A stretch of DNA of 64,000 bases from assembly GCF_004345705.1 (NCBI RefSeq), contig NZ_SLWV01000021.1, forward strand, positions 1-64,000, read 5' to 3'. Under the pieces are notes generated by a model that was not told the DNA's origin, made no database searches, and saw only the letters and a list, made by a program, of their open reading frames with translations. Origin of the DNA: Marinisporobacter balticus. Lineage in GTDB: Bacteria > Bacillota > Clostridia > Peptostreptococcales > Thermotaleaceae. The translations under genes were made by a program, and so were the position numbers. Shown piece by piece: positions 8,900 through 17,067 of this stretch; positions within the stretch are counted from its first letter, which is position 1, and each line of letters begins with the position of its first letter.

Positions 8900-9229
8900 A
8901 TGACGAGAATATTAAAACATCCGATATTGGGAGATATTTCGGAACAAAAAAAAGTAACAATCACTGTGGATGGAAAATCCTACCTTGCCTATGAAGGAGA
9001 AATGATTGCTGCAGCTTTGTTTAACAATGATATAAAGACTTTTAGATATACAAAGCATCATCACAAACCTCGTGGCATTTACTGTGGTATTGGAAGATGT
9101 ACAGATTGTGTTATGATTGTAGATGGCATTCCAAATGTTCGTACTTGCGTTACGCCTGTAAAAGATGGCATGATCATTGAAACGCAACATGGGACAGGGG
9201 AATGGAAAAGAGGTGGGCAAGATGAATAA
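8900..9229 (+). CDS. [2Fe-2S] ferredoxin-type subunit (HcnA-like, Fer2_4)
   Basis: 109 residues from ATG 8900, preceded by GGAAGGAAGG; an ATG at 8879 has no usable ribosome binding site. The plant-type [2Fe-2S] ligands are in GIYCGIGRCTDC with a fourth Cys in VRTCVTP, the pattern of HcnA and the small subunit of sarcosine, opine and D-hydroxyproline dehydrogenases. The beta-grasp core TITVDGKSYLAYEGE is also clear. It overlaps the next gene by 8 bases, indicating translational coupling and a shared complex. Confidence 0.88.
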   Translation: MTRILKHPILGDISEQKKVTITVDGKSYLAYEGEMIAAALFNNDIKTFRYTKHHHKPRGIYCGIGRCTDCVMIVDGIPNVRTCVTPVKDGMIIETQHGTGEWKRGGQDE

Positions 9230-10313
9230 AGCATCTATTGTCATAATAGGAGGAGGTCCTGCAGGATTGTCAGCTGCCATTGAAGGGGCAAAAGCTGGGG
9301 CCAAAGTGTTAGTGATTGATGAAAACGGAAAACCTGGTGGACAACTTTTTAAGCAAATCCATAAGTTTTTTGGTTCAAAGGAACATAAGGCAGGTACCCG
9401 TGGTATAAATATTGGTGATCAGTTATTAGAAGAAGCTAAAAGATTAGATATTGAAGTATGGTTAAATACAGAGGTTTGTGGAATTGATAAAAATAAAAAA
9501 ATATGGGGTATTCGGGACAAAAAACAATCTTTTAGCATAGTAGCTGATAAGATTATCTTGGCTACTGGAGCGATTGAAAATGCAGTGAAGTTTTCAGGAT
9601 GGACATTGCCTGGGGTAATGGGTGCAGGAGCAGCCCAAACAATGATTAATTTAAATAGAACATTGCCTGGAAAGAAGATTTTAATGTTAGGATCAGGAAA
9701 TGTTGGCGTTATTGTATCATATCAGCTTATGCAAGCAGGAGCTGAAGTGGTTGGAATTGTTGAAGCAGCGCCAAGACTAGGAGGATATGGTGTACATACT
9801 GCTAAGGTTCGCCGTGCTGGAGTAAATTTTTATACTTCGCATACAATTTCTAGAGCAATAGGAGAGAATTGTGTAGAAGCTGTTGAAATTGTTCAATTAG
9901 ATTCCAATTGGAAACCTATAGAAGGAACAGAGAAGATTTTAGAGGTAGATACGATATGTATTGCTGCTGGATTAACACCTCTAACAGAGTTGGCTTGGAT
10001 TGCAGGATCTAAATTTGTTTACATACAAGAGATGGGGGGACATGTGCCAGCGCACAATAAAACTATGGAAACTACGGTAGAGGGTATTTATGTTGCTGGA
10101 GATGTTTCAGGGATTGAAGAAGCGAGTACGGCTATGGAAGAAGGTCGGCTGGCTGGAATTAATGCCGCTGCCTCATTGGGATTTTATATTGAAAAGGAAC
10201 AGGAAGAAAGAACAAAAATTGTGTGGAATGGGTTGAATGCACTAAGATGTGGTCCTTTTGGACATAAAAGAAAGAATGCAAAAGATAAGATTTTAGCTTC
10301 TAGGGAGGGATAA
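9222..10313 (+). CDS. FAD/NAD(P)-binding oxidoreductase subunit (HcnB-like)
   Basis: 363 residues starting at ATG 9222, overlapping the preceding stop, with GAGGTGGG as ribosome binding site. It has two dinucleotide motifs: IIGGGPAGLSAA at the N-terminus for FAD and MLGSGNVGVIVSY around residue 160 for the second nucleotide. GIYVAGDVSGIEEASTAMEEGRLAG near the C-terminus is the usual FAD-contacting end. This is the HcnB/OoxA/PDH-alpha-like subunit, which pairs with the DAO-family subunit at 4183. It belongs to the pyridine nucleotide-disulfide oxidoreductase fold without a redox Cys pair. Confidence 0.88.
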   Translation: MNKASIVIIGGGPAGLSAAIEGAKAGAKVLVIDENGKPGGQLFKQIHKFFGSKEHKAGTRGINIGDQLLEEAKRLDIEVWLNTEVCGIDKNKKIWGIRDKKQSFSIVADKIILATGAIENAVKFSGWTLPGVMGAGAAQTMINLNRTLPGKKILMLGSGNVGVIVSYQLMQAGAEVVGIVEAAPRLGGYGVHTAKVRRAGVNFYTSHTISRAIGENCVEAVEIVQLDSNWKPIEGTEKILEVDTICIAAGLTPLTELAWIAGSKFVYIQEMGGHVPAHNKTMETTVEGIYVAGDVSGIEEASTAMEEGRLAGINAAASLGFYIEKEQEERTKIVWNGLNALRCGPFGHKRKNAKDKILASREG

Positions 10314-10318
10314 TTTGA

Positions 10319-10822
10319 ATGGATAATAAAAGTTTAAAAACAGTAGGATCACCTTCATTGGAAGAATTGAAAAATTCACCATCATTTCCTAGAGAAGAGG
10401 ATTTTTTAAGAGGACCTATTGCAGTGATAGAGTGCATAGAAGAAATTCCATGTAACCCATGTCAAACGGCTTGTCCTAAAGGTGCTATTTTTGTGGGTAA
10501 GCCTATTACGAACTTGCCTAAAATTGATTTTAAAAAATGTATGGGCTGTGGTATCTGTGTAGCTGCTTGCCCAGGGTTGGCAATTTATATAAAGGATTTA
10601 ACTTATTCAGAACAAGAAGTACGCATTTCTTTTCCTTTTGAGTATTTACCATTACCCAATATTGGGGATGTAGTGGATATGGTAGGGAGAAAAGGAGAAG
10701 AAATCTGTAAGGGTAGAGTGACGAGAATTAATAACGGAAAAGCCAATCATAATACAGTGGTGATTAGTGCCACTTATCCTAAAGAATATTTTCAAGAAGT
10801 AATATCTATGAAGCGATTATAG
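10319..10822 (+). CDS. Ferredoxin-like 4Fe-4S protein
   Basis: 167 residues; ATG at 10319 follows GGAGGG. Two Cys groups are visible, CNPCQTACPKGA and CMGCGICVAACPG, sufficient for one or two [4Fe-4S] clusters. The C-terminal half (about residues 95-167) is a small beta-rich extension. It resembles the ferredoxin-like delta subunit of archaeal dye-linked proline dehydrogenase complexes. As last gene of the operon it probably carries electrons out of the complex. It is followed by a strong bidirectional terminator. Confidence 0.82.
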   Translation: MDNKSLKTVGSPSLEELKNSPSFPREEDFLRGPIAVIECIEEIPCNPCQTACPKGAIFVGKPITNLPKIDFKKCMGCGICVAACPGLAIYIKDLTYSEQEVRISFPFEYLPLPNIGDVVDMVGRKGEEICKGRVTRINNGKANHNTVVISATYPKEYFQEVISMKRL

Positions 10823-10824
10823 AT

Positions 10825-10855
10825 AAAAGCCAATAGAACGGATCTATTGGCTTTT
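10825..10855. terminator. Bidirectional terminator between convergent operons
   Basis: A 13-bp perfect stem (10825-10837 with 10843-10855), loop ACGGA, with A/T flanks on both sides. It separates the dehydrogenase operon (plus) from dapH (minus, stop at 10859). Confidence 0.85.
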
Positions 10856-10858
10856 AAA

Positions 10859-11596
10859 TTATCCTCTAAGATCATCCAATAATTGTGTCTTTTTAGCAGT
10901 TTTTTCATCTTTTTCTTTTATAATTTTTGCAGGTGAACCAGCAACCACACAGCCTGCAGGAACATCTTTTGTAACAATCGCTCCAGCAGCAACGACTGCG
11001 CCTTTGCCTACTCTAACACCTTCTAAAACAACAGCATTTGCACCAATTAATACTTCATCTTCTATGATTACAGGGGTTGCACTAGGTGGTTCTAATACGC
11101 CTGCAATTACAGCACCTGCACCTACGTGTGCATTTTTTCCGATGGTAGCACGCGCACCAAGAACAGCATTCATATCAATCATTGTGCCTTCGCCGATTTC
11201 AGAACCTATATTGATTACGGCACCCATCATGATGACAGCATTTTTTCCGATTGCTACCCGATCTCTTATGATGGCACCTGGTTCAATTCTTGCAGGGATA
11301 TTTTTCATATCTAGCATAGGGATTGCTGAATTTCTACGATCGTTTTCAATAAAATAATCGGAAATTATGGCCTCGTGCGTTGATAAGTAATCTGAAATGT
11401 GTTCATGTTCTCCTACAAGTACCCAAAAATTTTCATGACCAAATTTTTTAATCGTGTCAGAAGGTGCATTTTCAAGATTTCCATCAACATATACTTTTAC
11501 AGGTGTAGATTTTTTTGCCTCTTTAATAAATCGGGCAATAGCATAAGGATCTGTGAAATCTACATTTTCATTGGTTACTTTTCTTTCTGTAGTCAT
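10859..11596 (-). CDS. dapH: Tetrahydrodipicolinate N-acetyltransferase
   Basis: Acetylates tetrahydrodipicolinate in the acetylase branch of diaminopimelate synthesis. The start at ATG 11596 gives 245 residues beginning MTTERKV; the longer frame has an unrelated N-terminus. A DapH N-terminal domain (FIKEAKKSTPVKVYVDG) is followed by left-handed beta-helix hexapeptide repeats (RIEPGAIIRD, AVIMMGAVINIG, GTMIDMNAVLG, ARATIGKNAHVGAGAVIAG) and a short C-terminal helix. This is the DapH rather than the succinyl-dependent DapD family. It is last gene of the riboswitch-controlled lysine operon. The matching deacetylase may be the M20 protein at 15872. Confidence 0.92.
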   Translation of the reverse strand: MTTERKVTNENVDFTDPYAIARFIKEAKKSTPVKVYVDGNLENAPSDTIKKFGHENFWVLVGEHEHISDYLSTHEAIISDYFIENDRRNSAIPMLDMKNIPARIEPGAIIRDRVAIGKNAVIMMGAVINIGSEIGEGTMIDMNAVLGARATIGKNAHVGAGAVIAGVLEPPSATPVIIEDEVLIGANAVVLEGVRVGKGAVVAAGAIVTKDVPAGCVVAGSPAKIIKEKDEKTAKKTQLLDDLRG

Positions 11597-11636
11597 TAGT
11601 ATAATCAATCCTTTCTTTTCTATTATTATATGATTG

Positions 11637-11681
11637 AACCACAAAGGGGAATCATTCATTTCCATTATACCCTTTGTGGTT
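11637..11681 (-). other. Stem-loop between dapB and dapH
   Basis: AACCACAAAGGG (11637-11648) pairs perfectly with CCCTTTGTGGTT (11670-11681) around a 21-base loop. No T-run follows in either direction, so it is a likely intercistronic RNA structure that could tune dapH expression. Confidence 0.5.
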
Positions 11682-11735
11682 GCAAGATTATAGGATGTTT
11701 ATCAGAATATTTTTAAAATGCATAGGATATCATTC

Positions 11736-12491
11736 TTATTTTAGCATGTCATTCATATTATAGAAACCATTTGTTTGCTTCAATAAGAATTTTGAAGCTT
11801 CTATTGCACCTAAAGCAAATATATCTTTAGAAATAGCTGTGTGCTTAATTTCTATGATTTCATCAGGTCCTGCAAAGATAACCGTATGTTCCCCAACAAT
11901 CGTACCGCCACGAATAGCATGTATACCAATATCTGTAGTTTTTCTTTTTTCAGCCCGACCGTATCTACCATACACAAAATCTTTTTTATTTTCTAAACCT
12001 TCATTGATACCATTCGCAATCAAATAAGCAGTACCGCTAGGGGAATCTACCTTTTGATTATGATGTTTTTCTATGATTTCAATGTCAAAGGGATCTCCCA
12101 GTACCTGTGCAGCTTTTTTTGCTAAATCGGTAATCACATTAACACCTAAAGACATATTTCCTGTTTGAAATATAGGTATTATTTTGGAAGCATCCATAAG
12201 ACTTTCTGAATCTTTATCACTTAATCCTGTAGTTGCTGTAACTAAAGGAGTTTTTGTATCTACGCAGTATTTTAATATAGCATCAAGTGTGCTGTGATGG
12301 GAAAAGTCAATGACTACATCTGACGATTCCATACAGTCACAAGCGTTTTTATATACAGGGAATGGATTTTCATATCTATCTACATATCTATCGATTCCTG
12401 CTATAACTTCCATTTCTCTATTATTAGCAATGAACCTTGATAAAATCCTCCCCATTGTTCCATTACAGCCACTTATAATTACTGTTACCAA
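11736..12491 (-). CDS. dapB: 4-hydroxy-tetrahydrodipicolinate reductase, copy 2
   Basis: 251 residues, the same length as copy 1 at 600. A TTG start at 12491 lies after AAGGAGGGG. The motif SGCNGTMG is the dinucleotide site, and EKHHNQKVDSPSGT keeps both His and the catalytic Lys, unlike copy 1. The C-terminal GGTIVGEHTVIFAGPDEIIEI is typical. It sits 12 bases after dapA in the lysine-riboswitch operon, so it is the copy best placed for regulated lysine and diaminopimelate synthesis. Confidence 0.95.
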   Translation of the reverse strand: MVTVIISGCNGTMGRILSRFIANNREMEVIAGIDRYVDRYENPFPVYKNACDCMESSDVVIDFSHHSTLDAILKYCVDTKTPLVTATTGLSDKDSESLMDASKIIPIFQTGNMSLGVNVITDLAKKAAQVLGDPFDIEIIEKHHNQKVDSPSGTAYLIANGINEGLENKKDFVYGRYGRAEKRKTTDIGIHAIRGGTIVGEHTVIFAGPDEIIEIKHTAISKDIFALGAIEASKFLLKQTNGFYNMNDMLK

Positions 12492-12503
12492 AAAAACCCC
12501 TCC

Positions 12504-13385
12504 TTATTTGAGTAAACCGTATACTGTCATTTCTGTTTTTAGTACATTTAGATTTTCTTCATTCATATCTACAAGCGGTAATCTTAAATTACCCATATCA
12601 AAGTTCATAAGATTCATGGCTGTTTTTACTGGAATAGGGTTTACCTCAATGAATAAGGAATCTATTAATGATTTCATGCCAAGCTGAAGATCACAAGAAC
12701 CTTTTACGTCGCCATCGATGAATTTTTGCACCATTTCATGTGTATCTTTAGGAATAATATTTGCTACTACAGAGATTACCCCAGAGCCCCCTAAAGACAT
12801 AAGGGGTACAACCATATCATCATTACCAGAATATATATAAAAATCTTTTGGCACAAGACGGGCAATTTCTGCAACTTGTGAAATGTCCCCACTTGCTTCT
12901 TTTATGCCTTGAATATTTGGGTGTTTACTTATTTTTTCTAAAGTGGCAGGGAGAATATTTACACCCGTTCTACCAGGAACATTATATACAATCATTGGAA
13001 TATTCACGGCGTCAGCGATGGCATTAAAATGTGCAATTAATCCCTTTTGTGTCGTTTTATTATAGTAGGGCGTAATAATTAATAAACCATCTGCACCTAT
13101 CTTTTGCGCATATTGACTCATCTCTATGGCATGAACGGTACAATTACTTCCAGTTCCTGCGATTACTGGAATTCTTCCGTTGATTATATCTACCGTGAAT
13201 TTAATGGTTTTCTTTTGTTCTTCCTCTGTCATTGTAGAGGCTTCTCCAGTAGTACCACAAACTACAATGGCATCAGTTCCTTGTTCAACGTGCCAATTAA
13301 GCATTTCCTCTAGTTTTTTGAAGTTAACCTTACCTTCTTTAAAAGGAGTCACAATTGCAACGCCGGAACCTGTAAATAAACTCAT
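12504..13385 (-). CDS. dapA: 4-hydroxy-tetrahydrodipicolinate synthase
   Basis: Condenses pyruvate with aspartate semialdehyde. The 293 residues start at ATG 13385, chosen for the AAAGGATGG upstream; an in-frame ATG at 13403 has no comparable site. Motifs are VTPF, GTTGEASTM, PYYNKTTQKG, YNVPGRTG (Tyr and Arg), IKEASGD (Schiff-base Lys) and NPIPVKTAMN. Length and residues are canonical. It lies between asd and dapB in the lysine operon, in pathway order. A second DapA-family gene at 7996 belongs to a different operon. Confidence 0.95.
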   Translation of the reverse strand: MSLFTGSGVAIVTPFKEGKVNFKKLEEMLNWHVEQGTDAIVVCGTTGEASTMTEEEQKKTIKFTVDIINGRIPVIAGTGSNCTVHAIEMSQYAQKIGADGLLIITPYYNKTTQKGLIAHFNAIADAVNIPMIVYNVPGRTGVNILPATLEKISKHPNIQGIKEASGDISQVAEIARLVPKDFYIYSGNDDMVVPLMSLGGSGVISVVANIIPKDTHEMVQKFIDGDVKGSCDLQLGMKSLIDSLFIEVNPIPVKTAMNLMNFDMGNLRLPLVDMNEENLNVLKTEMTVYGLLK

Positions 13386-13454
13386 AAAAAACCATCCTTT
13401 CATTATAATTTAACAGATCATAAAAAATAACTTACTAGAATTATTCTATGTGAA

Positions 13455-14453
13455 TTAAGCGAGCGTAGGAACTAAAAGTTCTGCGATTTGAATTGCATTT
13501 GTTGCAGCACCTTTTCGAATATTATCTGCTACTACCCATAAATTTAGTCCATTTTCAACACTAAAGTCGCGTCTGATTCTTCCAACATAAACTTCATCTT
13601 TTCCAGCTATATCTCTAGCTAAAGGATATACATTGTTAGAAAGATAATCTTGAACAATGATGCCAGGTGCATTTTCTAAAACATTTCTTACTTGGTCTAA
13701 TTCAAAGGAATTTTCAAATTCCAAATTGATCGATTCACTGTGACTATCCTTTACAGGAACTCTTACAGTCGTTGCCGTAATCTTTAAGTCATAATCATTG
13801 AATATCTTTTTGGTCTCTTCAATCATTTTCATTTCTTCTTTTGTATAACCATTTTCTAAAAATACATCAATATGAGGGATGCAATTTCCTGCAATCGGGT
13901 GAGGATAAGCAGTCAAAAGGTCATTGCCCTTCATTCCTTCTTCTAAATCACGAACCCCTTTTACACCAGAGCCTGATACAGCTTGGTAAGTAGAGTATAC
14001 GATTCTTTTTATTTTATATGCCGTGTGTAGTGGTTTTAAAGCCACTACAGCTTGAATGGTAGAACAGTTTGGGTTTGCAATAATACCTTTGTTCCACTTA
14101 ATATCATCAGGGTTTACTTCTGGAACAACCAAAGGAATGCTTTTATCCATTCTAAAGGCACTACTATTGTCTACAACAATGACACCTTTTGAAGCAGCAA
14201 TCGGTGCAAAGTGTTTGCTTGTATCGCCACCTGCTGAGAATAGGGCAATATCAATATCCCTATCAAAAGAGTTTTCAGTTAATTCCTCTACTGTAAATTC
14301 CTTGCCTTTACAAGTTACGGTTTGACCCGCTGATTTTTTAGATGCAAATACATATAGGTTTTCAAATGGAAAATCTCTTTCCTCTAATACTTTTAAAAAT
14401 GTTCTACCAACCATTCCTGTTGCACCTACTACTGCAATGTTTATTTTTTTCAT
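13455..14453 (-). CDS. asd: Aspartate-semialdehyde dehydrogenase, copy 2
   Basis: 332 residues from ATG 14453, just after AGGAGGG; seven further codons upstream are unlikely to be translated. Motifs are VGATGMVG, active-site NPNCSTIQA, SGSGVKG and the C-terminal VVADNIRKGAATNAIQI. It closely resembles copy 1 at 2632 in length and every motif but is embedded in the lysine-riboswitch operon, 41 bases downstream of the DeoR gene. The duplication lets aspartate semialdehyde supply be controlled separately. Confidence 0.95.
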   Translation of the reverse strand: MKKINIAVVGATGMVGRTFLKVLEERDFPFENLYVFASKKSAGQTVTCKGKEFTVEELTENSFDRDIDIALFSAGGDTSKHFAPIAASKGVIVVDNSSAFRMDKSIPLVVPEVNPDDIKWNKGIIANPNCSTIQAVVALKPLHTAYKIKRIVYSTYQAVSGSGVKGVRDLEEGMKGNDLLTAYPHPIAGNCIPHIDVFLENGYTKEEMKMIEETKKIFNDYDLKITATTVRVPVKDSHSESINLEFENSFELDQVRNVLENAPGIIVQDYLSNNVYPLARDIAGKDEVYVGRIRRDFSVENGLNLWVVADNIRKGAATNAIQIAELLVPTLA

Positions 14454-14494
14454 GTGATTCCCTCCTGAATTCAATATGATTTATGATTCTATAT

Positions 14495-15259
14495 TTAAAT
14501 AGTACAAATTTCTACCTGAATGCCTCTTTTTTCTATTTTTGCCAGTTCTGATTTGTTGGCTTGATCATCAGTAATGAGTATATGGATTTGATCTAATGTA
14601 CATACATTTGAAAAAGTGATTCTTCCAATTTTTCTGTAGTCAGTAATGACAATATTTTGTCTACTACACCCAATAAGGGTTTTTAAAAAATCGCTGCTAT
14701 CAATTGTTGAAGTACTAATACCAAACTTTTCTTTAATGCCAGCACAAGGGATAAAGGCTTTGTCAAAATGATACGTTTTCAAATCATTGATCGCTCTAGA
14801 ACCCAGTATATTACCTTTATAGTTTTTGATGCGACCACCAATTAAAATGGTTTCAATATTAGAAAATTGTGCTAATTCTTTTGCTACATCTAGAGAATTT
14901 GTAACGACTGTAATGGTTTTATCCTTGATTAACTGGATCATCAATAGACTGATCATACTACCCATAAGCATGATGGTATCTCCATCGTCAATAAATTGTG
15001 CTGCCCTTTGTGCGATCTTTCTTTTTGCATCAAGTGCTTCTGTTTTTCCTTGTTCAATAGATGGAATCCACTTTGATTTTTCCACTTTAACAGCGCCACC
15101 GTGTATTTTTTTAAGAAGACTTTTTTCTTCTAATGCTGAAAGATCTCTTCTTATCGTATAGATGGATACATTGAAAACTTCAGTTAATTGTTGTAGGTTT
15201 ACGATGTCTTCTCTTTCGATGAGTTCTACTATTTTTTTCCTTCGGACTTCTGTAATCAA
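14495..15259 (-). CDS. DeoR-family regulator leading the lysine operon
   Basis: 254 residues. The N-terminal HTH reads VNLQQLTEVFNVSIYTIRRDLSALEEKSLLKKIHGGAV (residues ~18-58), the classic DeoR signature. The remainder is a DeoR-C sensor domain of the ISOCOT fold, which normally binds sugar phosphates (TNSLDVAKEL, LIGGRIKNYKGNILG). It lies between the lysine riboswitch terminator and asd, so its own synthesis depends on the riboswitch. A DeoR protein in a lysine operon is unusual, and its ligand and operators are unknown. It may autoregulate the operon or act elsewhere. Confidence 0.85.
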   Translation of the reverse strand: MITEVRRKKIVELIEREDIVNLQQLTEVFNVSIYTIRRDLSALEEKSLLKKIHGGAVKVEKSKWIPSIEQGKTEALDAKRKIAQRAAQFIDDGDTIMLMGSMISLLMIQLIKDKTITVVTNSLDVAKELAQFSNIETILIGGRIKNYKGNILGSRAINDLKTYHFDKAFIPCAGIKEKFGISTSTIDSSDFLKTLIGCSRQNIVITDYRKIGRITFSNVCTLDQIHILITDDQANKSELAKIEKRGIQVEICTI

Positions 15260-15464
15260 TAGACCATCCTCCTAAGATTAACTCTTGCTAATATTATTAT
15301 AATATATTTATTAATATTTGGTTACATTTATAATATAATATTATAAAAAGTATGTAAATCGTTTTTTGAAATATTTATGAAAATAATAGGAATTAGAAGG
15401 TATGAAAAAAATAGAATAAGGTGAGATACTTCAGAGAGATAAAGATGCGCCATTTTTTTAAAAT

Positions 15465-15502
15465 AAAAAACGGCAAAAGAGTAAAAGGTTCTTTTAGCCG
15501 TT
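15465..15502 (-). terminator. Riboswitch-controlled terminator
   Basis: On the minus strand AACGGCTAAAAG pairs with CTTTTGCCGTT and is followed by a run of T (A-run at 15465-15470 on the plus strand). Its position between the lysine aptamer and the DeoR gene identifies it as the transcription-attenuation platform. Confidence 0.85.
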
Positions 15503-15540
15503 TATAAACGCTAGATAGAATACAACTTTCACCCCGTGTG

Positions 15541-15733
15541 AAGTAGCGCACCATTGATAGCTTGGGTAATCTACCAATGACAGTAAGATGCTTATTTAAC
15601 ATCATACCAGCAGTATATCCAAAGGGTTGGATATACGCTTCGGCGACGACACCTTTCATTTAAACATAAGAGCTCCCTTTGCCTAGTTTAAAATACTCAT
15701 TGTCTATCGCAACCTCTAAAACACAACGCTTAT
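15541..15733 (-). promoter_or_regulatory. Lysine riboswitch (L box)
   Basis: Reading the minus strand, the conserved L-box landmarks appear in order: AGAGGTTGCGATAGACAA near 15718, then GAAAGGTGTCGTCGCCGAAG, a long P-stem with TATATCC/GGATATA arms, TGCTGG, and finally ATGGTGCGCTACT closing the aptamer at about 15541. Together with the terminator at 15465-15502 this predicts lysine-dependent termination ahead of DeoR-asd-dapA-dapB-dapH. A short reading frame across this region (15393-15659) is the aptamer, not a protein gene. Confidence 0.93.
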
Positions 15734-15755
15734 TTCTAAATATTCATTTTAAGGT

Positions 15756-15784
15756 ATCGTAACATAGGATTATATACATGTCAA
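15756..15784 (-). promoter_or_regulatory. Promoter of the lysine operon
   Basis: On the minus strand TTGACA (15784-15779), a 17-base spacer and TACGAT (15761-15756). Transcription would begin around 15749, shortly before the aptamer. Confidence 0.75.
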
Positions 15785-15871
15785 CCCAAAACTTTCTCTT
15801 TTCTAAGATGAAAAAAAAGGATACAATAACTTTATATATGATTTTTATTAATAACTTAAGAGGTGAACAGA

Positions 15872-17041
15872 ATGATTCATATTGAGAAAGAAATATTAGA
15901 TGTAAAAGAAGAAGTTGTGCTTATAAGGAGGACGCTACATCAGATTCCTGAAATTGGATTTGAAGAAGAAAAAACAAGTGCTTTTATCATACAAAAACTC
16001 GAGGCGTATGGGATTGAGGTTTATAAGCATATTGCTAAAACCGGTGTTGTAGGATATCTAAAAGGGACTATAGGAGATCGAACGATTGCTTTTCGTGCAG
16101 ATATGGATGCCCTTAGTATGGAGGAAAAAACAGACGTTGATTATGCGTCAAAGCACAAAGGAATGATGCATGCCTGTGGACATGATGCACATATGAGCAT
16201 TGTTTTAGGTCTTGCGAAGCTTTTATCTATGCATAAAGATAAAGTGAAAGATAATATTGTTTTTTTATTTCAGCCTGCTGAAGAAGGGCCTGGTGGAGCA
16301 GAACCAATGATTGAAGAGAGGGTCATTGAAAAATTTCATATTGATAAAATTATGGGACTCCATGTATTTCCAGAAGTAAAGGAAGGGAAAATTGGGTGTA
16401 AAAAGGGTCCTTTAATGGCTCAAACAGGTGAATTTGATATTAAAGTGTATGGTCAAAGCGGTCATGGTGCCATGCCACAAAAGGCAAATGATGCGATTAT
16501 TATTGCATCAAATCTACTTTCTATCTATCAGACCATTATCAGTAGAAATATTAACCCGACGGAAGGCGCTGTACTTACAATTGGAAAGATGTGGGGAGGC
16601 GAGCGAAGAAATATTATTGCTGCAGAAGTTTGTTTAGAAGGAACATTAAGAGCTTTTAGTGAAGAAGTATATAAAAAGATGAAAAAAAGAATGATAGAAA
16701 TAGCTAATGGGATTGAAAAAATGTATGATTGTAGGGTAGAGGTTATCTTTAGAGATATGTATCCTGCTGTAAACAATGATGAGAATATGGTAGAGGATCT
16801 GGTTGATGCGATTGGAGGGGAAAATATTGATCTTATTGAACCACAGATGATTGCTGAAGACTTTTCTTATTTTCAAAGAAAAATTCCCGGAATCTTCTTC
16901 TTCCTTGGCGTTAAAAATGAAGAAAAAGGGCATATATATCCGCTACATAATAGTCGATTTACCTTTAATGAAGAGGTGCTTCTTACAGGAATTCAAGTAT
17001 ATGTAACCTTTCTAAGGCATATAAAAGGGGTAGCGCAATAA
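15872..17041 (+). CDS. M20 family amidohydrolase (candidate N-acetyl-diaminopimelate deacetylase)
   Basis: 389 residues from ATG 15872 (AGAGGTG upstream; a GTG at 15863 overlaps that site). Metal-site motifs are RADMDALSM, HACGHDAHMS, PAEEGPGGAEPMIEE and GLHVFPEV; the insertion (lid) domain carries GQSGHGAMPQKANDAI. M20D members remove acyl groups from amino acids. The nearest useful candidate role is DapL/YkuR, which deacetylates N-acetyl-LL-diaminopimelate, because the window encodes the acetylase branch (dapH) and no other deacetylase, and the gene abuts the lysine operon divergently. Hippurate- or N-acyl-amino-acid hydrolase is the alternative. Confidence 0.8.
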   Translation: MIHIEKEILDVKEEVVLIRRTLHQIPEIGFEEEKTSAFIIQKLEAYGIEVYKHIAKTGVVGYLKGTIGDRTIAFRADMDALSMEEKTDVDYASKHKGMMHACGHDAHMSIVLGLAKLLSMHKDKVKDNIVFLFQPAEEGPGGAEPMIEERVIEKFHIDKIMGLHVFPEVKEGKIGCKKGPLMAQTGEFDIKVYGQSGHGAMPQKANDAIIIASNLLSIYQTIISRNINPTEGAVLTIGKMWGGERRNIIAAEVCLEGTLRAFSEEVYKKMKKRMIEIANGIEKMYDCRVEVIFRDMYPAVNNDENMVEDLVDAIGGENIDLIEPQMIAEDFSYFQRKIPGIFFFLGVKNEEKGHIYPLHNSRFTFNEEVLLTGIQVYVTFLRHIKGVAQ

Positions 17042-17067
17042 AAAAGGCTTTATAAGGAGTGGATTTT

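Noticed and set aside
11597..11665. N-terminal extension of dapH
   Set aside because: The extra 23 residues are unrelated to DapH and overlap the intercistronic hairpin.
15393..15659. Open frame of 88 codons on the minus strand
   Set aside because: It lies within the lysine riboswitch and its terminator; no ribosome binding site or protein similarity.
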